Shown here: in pieces, positions 46,356-56,758 of the stretch
Layout: each line of letters begins with the position of its first letter
Position numbering within the stretch: the first letter of the stretch is position 1
Source: Cadophora sp. MPI-SDFR-AT-0126
Taxonomy: Eukaryota; Ascomycota; Leotiomycetes; Helotiales; Ploettnerulaceae
NCBI GenBank assembly: GCA_020747065.1
Contig: JAGMVK010000001.1
Span: 2,418,001-2,482,000, forward strand
Direction of reading: 5' to 3'
Length of the DNA stretch: 64,000 bases
Notes under the pieces: model-generated
Databases searched by the model: none
What the model was told of the DNA's origin: nothing
Seen by the model: only the letters and a program-made list of their open reading frames with translations
Position numbers and translations under genes: made by a program

Positions 46356-46682
46356 TCAACGCTTCGTGCACATCCCGAATTCATGCATCATCAACCCTAC
46401 CATGACCAAAGGTCCAATTGAAGGAACGCAAAAGAATGCCACGTACAAGAAATAGGACCCTGTTCGAGCAGCCATTGAGCTAAAGATGACCGCGCTTATA
46501 TACGCCGGAACGAATCTGCGCCATAAATTGTAAGGAATGCGCAGAAGCATCAGTATGAATACCAGTAGAAAGGCAGGGCGAAGCCCCGGCGTCATAAACA
46601 CAAAAGGACTCGGATCTTTGAAATTCTCCCACATGGGCTTGGAAGAAGTTCCAATACATATACCAATTGAGATCCACGCCAT
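46356..46682 (-). CDS. Small hypothetical multi-pass membrane protein
   Basis: 108-codon frame with three hydrophobic stretches: GLRPAFLLVFILMLL, FVPAYISAVIFSSMAA and FLYVAFFCVPSIGPLVMVGL. Upstream in the same frame another hydrophobic segment with its own ATG occurs (from 46800: MPTVAAWVTLLVSAMSLTVI), but a TGA (46699-46697) separates the two. The real gene may start at 46800 with an intron I cannot place, may be broken, or may be the short frame alone. No family recognised. The hydrophobicity pattern is the only support. Confidence 0.35.
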   Translation of the reverse strand: MAWISIGICIGTSSKPMWENFKDPSPFVFMTPGLRPAFLLVFILMLLRIPYNLWRRFVPAYISAVIFSSMAARTGSYFLYVAFFCVPSIGPLVMVGLMMHEFGMCTKR

Positions 46683-46800
46683 TGAGAGCGCTCATTGTAT
46701 AACCTTACTGTCCTGTGCTCGGAGCCTGGACACTCCACCTATGACTGTGAGCGACATGGCGCTGACCAATAGAGTGACCCAAGCAGCTACCGTTGGCATT

Positions 46801-47133
46801 TTCAGTTGGTGAAGCGATGGGCTGCATAGCCTCCACCGGCTGCCAGTCGATGAAGCAGGCAAGCCAATAAAGCCCCAGAATCGAAAGACGTGTCTTCACT
46901 GCTCAACGATTTGAAGTGACGATGACATGGAGACGTGGCGACCTTAAATCAAAGCAAATATAGGAAAGAACGATTCCCTCCATGAAAGGCGGGAGGAGAC
47001 TGAAAGTAAACTATTGGCATAATATTAATTGTGACTTATGGACTGATCCAGTTTACAGCCTCAACTCCACCCAACGCGAAACGCCAGTCATGCAATCATT
47101 ACCACCTGCATCCAGCCAAGCATTAAACAGTGT
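46801..47133. other. Short spacer downstream of BUB1
   Basis: About 330 bp between BUB1 3' end and the small membrane protein, both on the minus strand. No coding or RNA feature recognised. Confidence 0.4.
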
Positions 47134-50100
47134 TTACTTCTTCTTCGAACCCAGACTCATCTCCAGTTTCCTCAGTGCACTCTGCAGACCCAGACCCTTC
47201 TCCGAATTCGCCTCCAGCCAGACCTCCATACTCTCCCTAACATCCTTCATACCCTTCAGAACCGGCATCTTGGACCCTTCCTCGCCCTCAACATGACTTC
47301 CTGGATTCAGTAGCAAGTCAAAGACACTACTCCAGATCTCTGTCTGCCAATATCTCTTCAGACTCTCCTTGATGCGCCACGTTTTGTTTGCAGCTGCACC
47401 AAGACCAGCGCCTTTGTCAGCAATAGTGTCAATGTATTTGCCGAAGAGCATAGAGTGTATGATGCCAGCCAGACCATGGTAGTCAATCTGGTAAGTCCAC
47501 GGACGAAGCTCACGCATCTCGGCGCAATCCTGAGGACCAGTTCTCCAGTCCGCGATGAACTGGACGTCTGGACGGAAGACTTTCATGTCGATGCCGCGAC
47601 CAAAGTCGATGAGGGCAACGCCCTTTTTGTTCCAGCCGCCGGTACCATCTTTGCGGTATTTGGGGGACCACACGTCTAAGTCGGGGATCTGGTCTAAACG
47701 CACAAGACAATTGTCTGCTTTGAGATCGCCGTGGAGAATGCCTTTGGAGTGTAGAGCTTCGATGGTGCGGAGGAGTTCGATGGCGAAGAACATGACGAGG
47801 GATTCGTCCATGACGCCTGGCCCTGCTGCCGAAGGCTTCGTTTCCATACGTGCAAGATTGATAACGTCCAGTAGTGTGCCTTGGTCGCGGAATTCTTCTA
47901 TCAGATAACATTCATCCGCATAGAGATGCATTTCGTAGACATTGATGACGCTTTCGGCTGCCCGAGAGACACCGAGTCGCCGTTTCGCTTGACGCATGAT
48001 GTAGAACTCCCAGGCTGATGGCGGGTCTTCCATCTTCAGAGCTTCAAGGTTCTTCCGAGAATAGGCATCAAAAACTCCTTTGCCCATTTGTGGTCTTTTA
48101 TTCTCGTCGTTCTCGACATCCTCATCTGCCGCGATGTTCTCGAGTAAGTATACTGGTGCAAATGCACCAGCTCCAAGTTCTCGTCTAATCATGTATTGCC
48201 TCTCTGCTCCTGGAAATCGCAGGATGGGTGGCATAGCTAAGTTTGTAGTGGTCTTTTCGCTAGCGTTCTTGTGCATTTTCGAAGCTGCTTTCGCATATTT
48301 CTTGATCTCAGAAGTGCGACCGAGACATTCATCCTTGTGTTTGAAGTATCCGTCATACGTAGCAAGAGGTGGCTGGAGAGCTTCGAAGATCATGTTCCTG
48401 GTATAGTCGTCCACAGGATTGCATTGGGTATCTCTGATTATTGGTCCCTTGGCGGCGATCTCCTTCGCTAGTGGTCCACCACCTGCTTGAACTTTGGCTG
48501 CAATAGCAGTTGTCTTATTTGTCTTCGTACTCTTGCCAAGCTGAGGTGGAGCAATTCGCTCGACAGGTGTTGATTCGTTGATAATTTCCTTGAACGGACT
48601 GCTCCCCAGTCCATCTCCCAATCGCACGGGCGGTTTCTTAGATCCGTTTTCTTTGCTGGGTGTTTTCGAATTGAAGTAGTCTTTGTCCTGGCGCATTGTA
48701 GGAAGTCCAAGAGATGACTCGGTTTTTTCAGCGATTGGTGTCATGAATGGAAGCCTATTTTGTGATACCTGGGCAGCATCTCGGTAAGGACGTAGAGGTG
48801 GCTCATAGTCCTCAGGAGGAATTGGGATAAATGAAGTCCGAGCAATTAATGGTAGTTCCGGTGATAGCTGCGTGATGACTTCAGGGTCTTGGTTTTCACC
48901 AGTTTCATCTGCAGTAATTTCCACCTCAATGGCTTCCAACGCTTCGTCATCAACTTCTGTGAATTTCGATGCTTGGGTGTCTTCATTTTCTTCGTCGCCC
49001 ATATCCGGAATGTGTTTCCTTGCTGTGAACTCCGACCATTCACTAACACTCTTCACGTCCGACGTTTCGTCGTCTCCCGCTTCACTCGTAGTCATCAAAC
49101 GTCCCGTACCAGTACTCTCACCACCACTGGTGTAATCTCCGTCGGTCATGTCATCATCGTCATCACTTTCATCTTCCTCCTCATCCTCTTCTTCTTCCTC
49201 GGGAGCAGGAAGGGGCTGACTGAACAGATCGTAAATATCATCAGTTGCCGCTCGAGTATGCAAAGTCATTGTTTGTTCCTTGGATGCTTTCCGTTTCTTC
49301 ATTTTGGGGCCGGAGGGCGATGAGAGCTTTGCTTTGACTAATTTCTGTTAGTGGTAAAGGATACTGACAATCATTGATGACTTACTGATTTGAGTCTCAT
49401 TGACTTCCTTGATTTTCATCCTTCTGCCTCTTCCTTCTCGTGCTGGCTCTCTGGCTGCTCCATTCTCATCGAATGATGGAGGATCACGGGCAATTACAAG
49501 CTTCTCCGAGACTTCTCGGGCGATCTCATCAACCTTGACAATATTCTCTTCGCTGAGTGATATTTCAATATCTTTGACGACAACTTCACGCTTCCAAACC
49601 TTCGACAGCCAGCCTCGAGAGCTCGCTCTCAATTCTTCGAGACTCATTTCTGAGCCAACAATATCTGGGGAAGGATATATGGCTTCAAGGTTTACATGAA
49701 TTCTCTCGGTCCTTCCTTTTTGATTCACGGTCACTTGTTGCTTCGCAGGATCTGTAACTTGTGGATAATCGAAACGCGGTAGAGATTGAGACTGATATAC
49801 AAAACGCCGTAACCGACAATCATTAGTCCTGTGATCATCAATACTTGCAAGAAGAAGGGAAGAAAAACTAAAGCTCACCTCGTCCTTGAACACCGCCATT
49901 TTGGTGCTGCTCTTCTTTCCTCCAGCTTTCAAAGTTTCTCCAACCCAGGGCTTCGGCTCCATGACATTCTCTTTCTTACGATCTGCTAACGATCCAATGC
50001 TCTCCCAGCCCTTTGTCGACCCGCTCGATCCAGGGGGAGGCGTTTCATTGTCCGCATCGGAGAAAATCGTGAGCTTTTGTCGACCACTCTTTGCTGTTCC

Positions 50101-50856
50101 TCCAACACCAGAATTCGGTCTTGGCGCTTGCGGATCTCTTGGTGCAGCTGCTGCAAAAGGGTCGACTTTCGCGGCAAGTGCAGGCCGAACTGTGGGAAGC
50201 GCTGGGGATGATGGTTCATACGCATCCTCAGGTCGCTGGGAGAATCGTTGCTGGAATTCATTGTATTTTCGGACCAGCCGTGGCGTAGGTCTCGCCTCTT
50301 TCTCAATTCCCATTTTGTAAACTTCCTCTGCTTGTGTCCACCTTTCCGCGCCCTCTAACCACGCGGCAAATTCCTCATAGAACAAAGCCAATCCATCCCC
50401 GATGTTATGACGGGCGAGGAAGGCAAAAGTTTCGCGGGGTGCATCGGAGAAGAAACGAATGTACTGCAACCATAGTTTCAGGTATCGTGGGTCGTTCTTG
50501 TATTGTGCAGAAGTAAGGAAGGTCTTGGTTGCGCGCTCGAGGAGAGGGAGGAGTTGGGATGCTGGGGTTGCTTGCGCAGAAGGATACGCATCGAGAGTCC
50601 ACCGTACATATCTGTCGTACACGTCCAATGGGTCATCGGACTCTGCTATATTAAGTATTTCCTTCTCATACTCGTTTCTCATTACATCGTTCAGGTTTTT
50701 TGTGTCGGAAGGAGTTGGTGTCGCGAGTTTGTGGAGGGGAGAGGGAGAAAACATAGACGCCAGAGCGCGCGCCGATCGTCCTCCCGGTAATGATTGTATG
50801 TTTTCTTTCTGATTTTCGATGATCTCGAAATCGATTAGATCCTCAGAGGCAGACAT
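47134..50856 (-). CDS. BUB1: Spindle-checkpoint protein kinase BUB1
   Basis: Three exons, about 1,200 residues. The start at 50856 (MSASEDLIDFEIIENQKENI) is chosen over an ATG 28 codons upstream, whose extension is low-complexity (QRQQQQQH). A KEN box (residues 17-19) precedes the Mad3/BUB1 homology region I TPR domain (YEKEILNIAESDDPLDVYDR, WLQYIRFFSDAPRETFAFLA, FYEEFAAWLEGAERWTQAEE). An intron (49878 to about 49798) separates KMAVFKDE from SQSLPRFDYP; a second one separates KEVNETQ from the 722-codon last exon. That exon has an acidic tract, a Ser/Thr-rich linker and the kinase: glycine loop RELGAGAFAPVYLLE, Lys in LEALKME, catalytic HGDLKADN, and IDFGRGIDM. With these residues it should be active BUB1 rather than Mad3/BUBR1. 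It acts at kinetochores in the spindle assembly checkpoint and phosphorylates histone H2A in the family. Confidence 0.93.
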
Positions 50857-51796
50857 CTTGTCGTCAGTCGGCGCTCTGTCGTGTTGTTGTTGTTGTTGTC
50901 GTTGTAGCGTGTAAAGGTTGTGGCCGGTAATGTTTGGCACTTGCGGTATGTTATCACAATTACAATGCCAAGTGAAGGTTGGCCCAGCAACCCAGCTATC
51001 AACACGTGCTCTAAACCATGAAAAATAGGTACTTGATGGCCAATGATGAATGAGTCCATGTTAAGGCAAAATCATACTCAGATGGCCGTCAATTTGTGAT
51101 TGCGAGACATTTTATCTCTTTCTGAACGCGAAAGCCTGACGTGATGATGTCTTGGCAATGGAATTGCTCTTTAGCTGTCTTCAAAATAAGCCCAATTGCC
51201 TTATTCGCGTCCGCAGATTAGAATGAGCGTCACTGATGAAGGACACAACGGTTTTATGTGCTCTATGAAGGTCTGACTCTGTTGAAGCTACAGTGAACGT
51301 CAATCCCAGACGTGCAAGTTATTTTTATATCACGTGACTCATCAGGCTCTTCCAATCACTCCTGAATCCGAGTAGCTCTACAGCTGCTGATTCATTTTGC
51401 CGCATCTCCCTACCTTCATTGCAGTATTTGGCGTTGGATGGTTTCACTCTCCAGCAATTCTTACAGCGTCATTTCCGGCTACACCAGAGCGAAGGCAAGA
51501 GCTGGGAGGGACGAAGCGAAGGGAGCTGAATAAAGATCAACAAAAGGATCTTACATAGTAACCGCGGTTGGGAATGCCCATTTGTTGAAAGTGAGGTCCA
51601 GAACTGCCAGAGATTTTCACCTTCGCTCACTTGAATTCAAAAACATCTGATTTAAGTGAGAGCACTCTTCCTTCGAGCATGATTTGCCATGACTTACAGC
51701 TCACAATAATTTCTCACGATTCGATACACTAAGCTTCAACTATCTTGTTCTCTCCAAGAACATGAGACCATGTGACTGTGGTCGGCCGATAATTCC
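50857..51796. other. Intergenic between BUB1 and MFS transporter
   Basis: About 940 bp. The first part holds a (GTT)n repeat (about 50881-50897) and the BUB1 promoter; the rest is unassigned. A change from housekeeping genes to the metabolic cluster happens here. Confidence 0.5.
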
Positions 51797-53621
51797 TCAC
51801 TTGATCTCTTTGCCCTTAAATCTCAAATGCTTTCCATACCGATGCAAAATAGCAATTGGCACAAGGGACACAGCACAGATGGCAGCTTGAGTCCCGAAAC
51901 TGGCATCATACCCCACGGCAGCACCCCATGGCTGTTGATAATACCCAACAGTGAATCCACCAATCACTCTCATGAAGTTGATGAAACCAGAAACTTCTCC
52001 TGGTGCCATCGGATAACTGTCGATGGCATATGTCGTGACAGCGACACTTGCAAGCATCACACCAACTGTAAAAGAACCCCATCCTACGATGATTATCCCA
52101 TAATGCATGTGCCGTGCGAGTGCGAACCCCAAGAGAATCAGTCCTGGAACCATGAAAAAGGTTGAGAGGTAGATCATCTTCAGTCGAACTTCTGGTTCGA
52201 AGACCCCTTTGTGCTTGTGGATGTAGCGGTGCGCTAGATAATCATTGAAAAAGTGGCCAAAAATCTCTCCAATGATCACAGCTACGATTGGAGTGAAGTA
52301 AAGGTATCCGACTGAGGTTGGTCCGAAGCCATAACCGCCGAATGCCTGGGGCGTCGCGAACAGGATGGAAGTTGTGACATTGATACCGATTGACCACATG
52401 AATGTCAGAAAGCTGGATTATACGGTCAGTCTTGTTTTTCCTTTAAGATCCTTGGACAACTTACTAGCCGAGGAGAAGCAATAGTAGTGCTGGCTTTGTG
52501 ATCGTTGCAGCCAGGCGGCCAAACGCTCCAGACAAGGTATAGAAGTAGCCGCTATGATTTCCAACTTGCCAAACACCTGTGATCCGCAAGAGCCTCGAAC
52601 CGCGGGCTGGCTGTCCTTCAGTAGGAATCGTTCTGTTATAGTAAGGTTCGTCGAGAAACAAGATGATCATCACGAGTTGCAAGCCGCAGACACCAACACA
52701 CATCCAGAGGACGTCTTCCCAGCGACCGGTACCGCCGACAATGAAGTTTCCCAGCAACGGTCCGAGATACGGAGATGATATGTAGAGACAAGCCCACAGC
52801 CCGATCTTTCTAGCATGTTCATGAAAGAAGAAAATGTCTTTGACATAGGCGATGGATATCGTCTGAGGTGCTGTGAGGAACAGGCCCATTGTAGCTCGCA
52901 TCGCATAGTAGACCTCGAAGTTGGGAGCAAGGGTGGCGCCGATAGTGAGAAGTGTACCGCATATGCAGGCCCAGAACAGAACCGGAGCACGACCCCAGAA
53001 CGATATCATTGGGATCCAAAGTAGACCACCAATGCCCCTATTGACACAGTAAGTTCATGTTGTGTCTAGTAATAAGAATGTGGTGTTCTTACATCATGAG
53101 AACATTCAAGTTATTGGCATAATTCACTCTGTTGGGTTTCGTTTGCCATTCTGCACCTTGTAGAAAGATACAGGGGATCGGAGCTGCTGAGGTGAAGTCT
53201 GCACACAGCACGCCCCACGCGATTGTGAGAAGAATGAGGTGCTTCTTCGTTTGAGACCAGTTTACGGGATCTTCTGGATTATCCGAAGGCTGAGGAACCA
53301 GGATTGTCTTATAGAGAGTCAGTAAAGAAAAACATCGATATTTGACTATGTGGATCGTTGAATACTCACATGCCCATCCTTAGCTGTCTTCAGAGAGATG
53401 TCTCTGCCTTCAATGTCAAGCAGGATTCCACCATTGCTAATAAGGTCTTTCGTTTTAATATTCTCCAGCTCTTCAAACTGGGGAGTAGATATTTTCTCCA
53501 TAATGACTCGTGGGTGCTGCAAGATTGTGATTTTGGCTTCTTGCTCTCCAGAAAATTGTTGTCTAGACTTTTCGTTGTGATAGGGGCCCTGAAGATATAT
53601 CGCCTTTTCATACAGAGACAT
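51797..53621 (-). CDS. MFS transporter, DHA1-like drug/metabolite family
   Basis: Four exons, about 550 residues. The N-terminal cytosolic part begins MSLYEKAIYLQGPYHNEKSR. The second exon holds ILVPQPSDNPEDPVNWSQTK, the hallmark entry to TM1 in fungal DHA1-type MFS proteins. The remaining TM segments follow: GIGGLLWIPMISFWGRAPVL, YYAMRATMGLFLTAPQTIS, then PYLGPLLGNFIVGG. The large central loop has FLDEPYYNRT. The C-terminal half holds FGPTSVGYLYFTPIVAVIIG, GFALARHMHYGIIIVGWGSF, and MAPGEVSGFINFMRVIGGFT. The stop at 51797 follows RFKGKEIK. These carriers export or import small organic molecules by proton exchange. It lies at the edge of the 52-64 kb cluster and could transport its substrate or product; this is positional inference. 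Confidence 0.88.
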
Positions 53622-54393
53622 GCTTTACAACTGCTATTGTAAATTCAACTGGATCCATCAGTTGATCGACGGAAACATTGCGGAATTATGAGAATAGCTT
53701 TCTGTGGCTGGCAGATTTGCTTGAACTAGGACCCGAGAAGCACCTGAGAGGTCCTGACTCGATGAAATAGGACAGCGGTCTGGCCCAGGGAATCCTGGAT
53801 CTATGCTCCAACAGAACTATTTCACTCGGAGAAAACCTACAGCCCCACAAAATTGTGGCTTGAGCTTCTCTGGGGTCGAACATTGGCAAGAGGAGGTTGA
53901 CGTGCTCTTGATTTCCGTCTTTGGTTCCGCTGACAGATGCAATCTGTACACGTAAGAAAAATTTGGATCACGGTGGCTTCAACACTCGGACATGCATCAT
54001 TTCACAAAGACTTGGTAGAGGATCACCTTCTATTCATATCAGTGATTAGTAATTCAGGAGATGGATGAGTTAATTGCACAAGGAGACATATATTTGGCAA
54101 CACTTGACATTCTTGAGTCCACTTCTCAATCCAGGGAAAAGTTTCTTACTAGTAGGTAATAGATTGGAAGTACAGACTTCCCAATGTCGAAACTGACTGT
54201 TTCGTATTGTTTTCCCACCAATCACTGCTAGTGAGTTATTAAGAGCCAATCCTGGACGTGACAACCATTGATTGATGATATCTAGAAGCTAACATACGAC
54301 TCGGTAAGACTTTGAGCCTTTCTATACTAATTAAATCTTGACAGCTTGGCCACTCTAGCAACGACTTTTTCCCAACTTAACATATCTGCTCGA
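53622..54393. other. Intergenic upstream of the MFS transporter
   Basis: About 770 bp with the MFS promoter. Short frames show no recognisable domain. Confidence 0.45.
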
Positions 54394-54776
54394 CTACTGA
54401 ATGGAGTTGAAGTACACCATACAGAAACCCTGATTGACAGTTTTGGCAAATCCCGCAGCTTCTGATGAGCAGTACACGCAGTGTCATAGAAATTCATATC
54501 TTCCATGCTACTGAATGTTTGGATGGCAGCAACAGTATAACCTGAGCTCTCCGGTCATCTTCCTGTGGGGTGCCAACATCCACCAATTTGATGTACGGCT
54601 TGCCGTCCTTAACGACTCTTCGTCAGCATCGGAGTTTAAGTTTGTGGGTCCGCCACTTGACTAATAGTTATTACCTTCAAAGCGTTTTCTGGCAAGGCTT
54701 TGTATATCTCGATCAACTTCTGTTAGTCTTCTGTGCGGGGAATTTTGAAGAGTACAATCCGGCGAACCGCGGCCAT
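54394..54776 (-). pseudogene. Dabb-domain (stress-responsive A/B barrel) protein, disabled
   Basis: The conceptual product matches the dimeric alpha-beta barrel family (Dabb, PF07876) along its full length, but in pieces. The start at 54776 reads MAAVRRIVLFKIPRTED followed by an in-frame TAA, then QKLIEIYKALPENALK. An intron (gtaata...ttaag) leads to DGKPYIKLVDVGTPQEDDRR. One missing base then shifts the frame to YTVAAIQTFSSMEDMNFYD and TACTAHQKLR, and a second shift gives FAKTVNQGFCMVYFNSIQ and a stop at 54394. One nonsense and two frameshift changes in a gene of about 100 codons mean it cannot make the normal protein. Family members are small cytosolic proteins, some acting as polyketide cyclases or hydrolase-like enzymes. 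It sits divergent from the PF04199 cyclase across a palindromic site. Confidence 0.75.
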
Positions 54777-54960
54777 AGTTAATGTCGTAGGATATGAGGC
54801 TTCTGTGACTCGGAGACTTCTGGGGCAAGATGACGCTTCCTCAACAGGTTGATAAAGCTCCATTCAACCTATCTTTGTTACTCTAACTTGATGGCTACAG
54901 TACTTCGTACAACTCGTTTCGGAGATAACTTTCTGAAGGGAGCCAGAGCCGAGGATAAAT
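54777..54960. other. Divergent promoter between Dabb pseudogene and cyclase
   Basis: Short spacer forming one side of a 343-bp bidirectional promoter. The palindrome at 54961 lies in it, 143 bp from the cyclase ATG. Confidence 0.4.
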
Positions 54961-54977
54961 CGCGGGGTCGTCCCGCG
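54961..54977. promoter_or_regulatory. GC-rich palindrome CGCGGG-N5-CCCGCG in a divergent promoter
   Basis: Perfect 6-bp inverted arms with a 5-nt spacer (cgcggg gtcgt cccgcg). It also reads as CGG-N7-CCG, a typical inverted half-site layout for Zn2Cys6 regulators. Flanking DNA is AT-rich, so the GC-rich block stands out. Similar elements lie at 59102-59151. Confidence 0.5.
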
Positions 54978-55119
54978 TGCTGACTGGCTCCTTTTTCCGC
55001 TCAAAGACGGAACCACATAATGGTCGAGATGCAAGACAGCTTTCCCAGATTCAGTTGCTGACTTTTTTTCTTGGGAATTCCTTGGAGGAGGATTTTGGAA
55101 ATAATAGAGATTATTCACA

Positions 55120-56374
55120 ATGTCCGCTCTAGCCAACATCCTTCCGTCAGACCCCCTTCAAGAGAGGAAATCTCAGGTGTATCATGTTGAGAATGTGGGC
55201 GGCGAGGAAAAGAATGAATTCCCCAAGTTTGAAGATCTGCCACTCAGGAAGAACGATCCTCCTTTCTCTGCTTGGGGTTTATGGGGAGAAAGTGATGAGG
55301 CAGGGACGATTGTAAGTCGGGGAAACCGAGAGCTCGCCATGTGATGGCTGAGCTCATCGCTGACAGGCTGGAAACAGAGATTATTGACTCCAAGGCGAGT
55401 AGCAAGAGGGGCACAAGAAATCAAAGAAGGAATTCGACTCAGCTTGAAGTGAGCTTTTCTCTCAAAAGAACCATTTGTTTTCACATGACACAAGCTCAAG
55501 AAACATCCAGCTGGTCGCTAAACTCCCCTGTAACTCCGGGCTTTGGCCGCTCGAATTATCCTTTCAGCCATACTCTTCATTGTGATACCCCCGGAATTCT
55601 AACTTTCGACGATTCGGTATAGTAATCCGGACAGATTTCTGTTGCACAGCATCTTCTAACTTCGTCTAGATCACATTCAACACCCAGAAGTCAACGCAAT
55701 GGGACGGCCTCCGGCACTTTGCCTACCAGAAGGAGCAGAAATTCTACCAAGGAATCAGCAAAGAAGAAATACTAGCCCCAGGATCCACACGACTTGGACT
55801 TCAAAATATAGACAAGCAAGGCGGCATTGCGGGTCGCGCAGTGTTACTAGACTACGCTACGTACGCAGATAGCGTTGGTTTCACCTATGATGCTATGAAG
55901 CATTCGATCAGCTTCGAAGAGCTGATGGCTTGCATCAAATATCAAGAAGAGATTTCCGGGGAAACGATGCGATTTCTAACTGGTGATATCTTACTTGTAC
56001 GGTGCGGCTACACCAAGTCGTATCTCAAGCTGGGGGAAGTGGACGAAGAGAAAGCTGGAAAACTGCTACCACCTCAGACATGTGGTGTTCGACAGGACAT
56101 CAGGTTGCTCAAGTGGTTGTGGGATCATCACTTCTCTGCTGTTGGTGGTGACTCGCCTTCGTTCGAATCGTTCCCGCCGGATGCCGATGCCGGCTTTCTG
56201 TTCCACGAGGTCTTGCTAGCTGGATGGGGTTGTCCAATTGGAGAGATGTTTTGGCTAGAAGACCTGGCGAAGATTTGCAGAGAGAAGAAAAGATACAGCT
56301 TCTTTATGGCGAGCTCGCTGCTGAATATTGAAGGTGGAGTCGCCAGTCCAGCGAACATTATGGCTATCTTGTAG
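55120..56374 (+). CDS. Cyclase-family protein (PF04199, kynurenine-formamidase-like)
   Basis: Four exons. Exon 1 (55120-55311) gives MSALANILPSDPLQERKSQV and ends SAWGLWGESDEAGTI. An intron follows, and RLLTPRRVARGAQEIKEGIR starts just after an acag acceptor. A third exon has NSPVTPGFGRSNYPFSHTLH. The last exon starts ITFNTQKSTQWDGLRHFAYQ, the family's metal-site region (fungal form of the HxGTHxD motif), and continues GIAGRAVLLDYATYA, TGDILLVRCGY, VGGDSPSFESFP and HEVLLAGWGCPIGEMFWLED. It ends at 56374. About 340 residues, normal for the fungal branch. Members include metal-dependent amidohydrolases that open amide, lactone or formamide bonds; substrates of the fungal branch are mostly unknown. 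It is convergent with the 4CL-like gene and divergent from the Dabb pseudogene. Confidence 0.88.
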
Positions 56375-56758
56375 ATGTAGCTTGATCAACAATTTTCATT
56401 GTAAAATATCCTTCAAATGATGCTTTAAAAATTTCAAGTTTGGGTGATAAGACTTACCAAGGAAGTTAAGGGTTCAAGTATCATTAATCTCAAACGTCGG
56501 CTCTTGCGAGAAGCTGGTTCACCGTGCTTAATTGTGTCAAGCAACAAGAGCTTCAACTTTCCGCCATACGTCACTCATCCCTATTTTCTCTTAATTATGC
56601 CATGAACGTGTGCAGAAACTTTCGATACACAGAGCTCCATTTTAGTGTGATTCTCGAGATAAGTGATGACATTCTATAATCTAGCGCAGCTTTTCTTTTC
56701 GACGCTGATGTATGGGCAGACCAACTTCTATCAGTTTTTGTTTGGTGGAGGCAGCTTC
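56375..56758. other. Convergent spacer between cyclase and acyl-CoA ligase
   Basis: About 385 bp carrying two 3' flanks. No coding or RNA feature seen. Confidence 0.5.
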
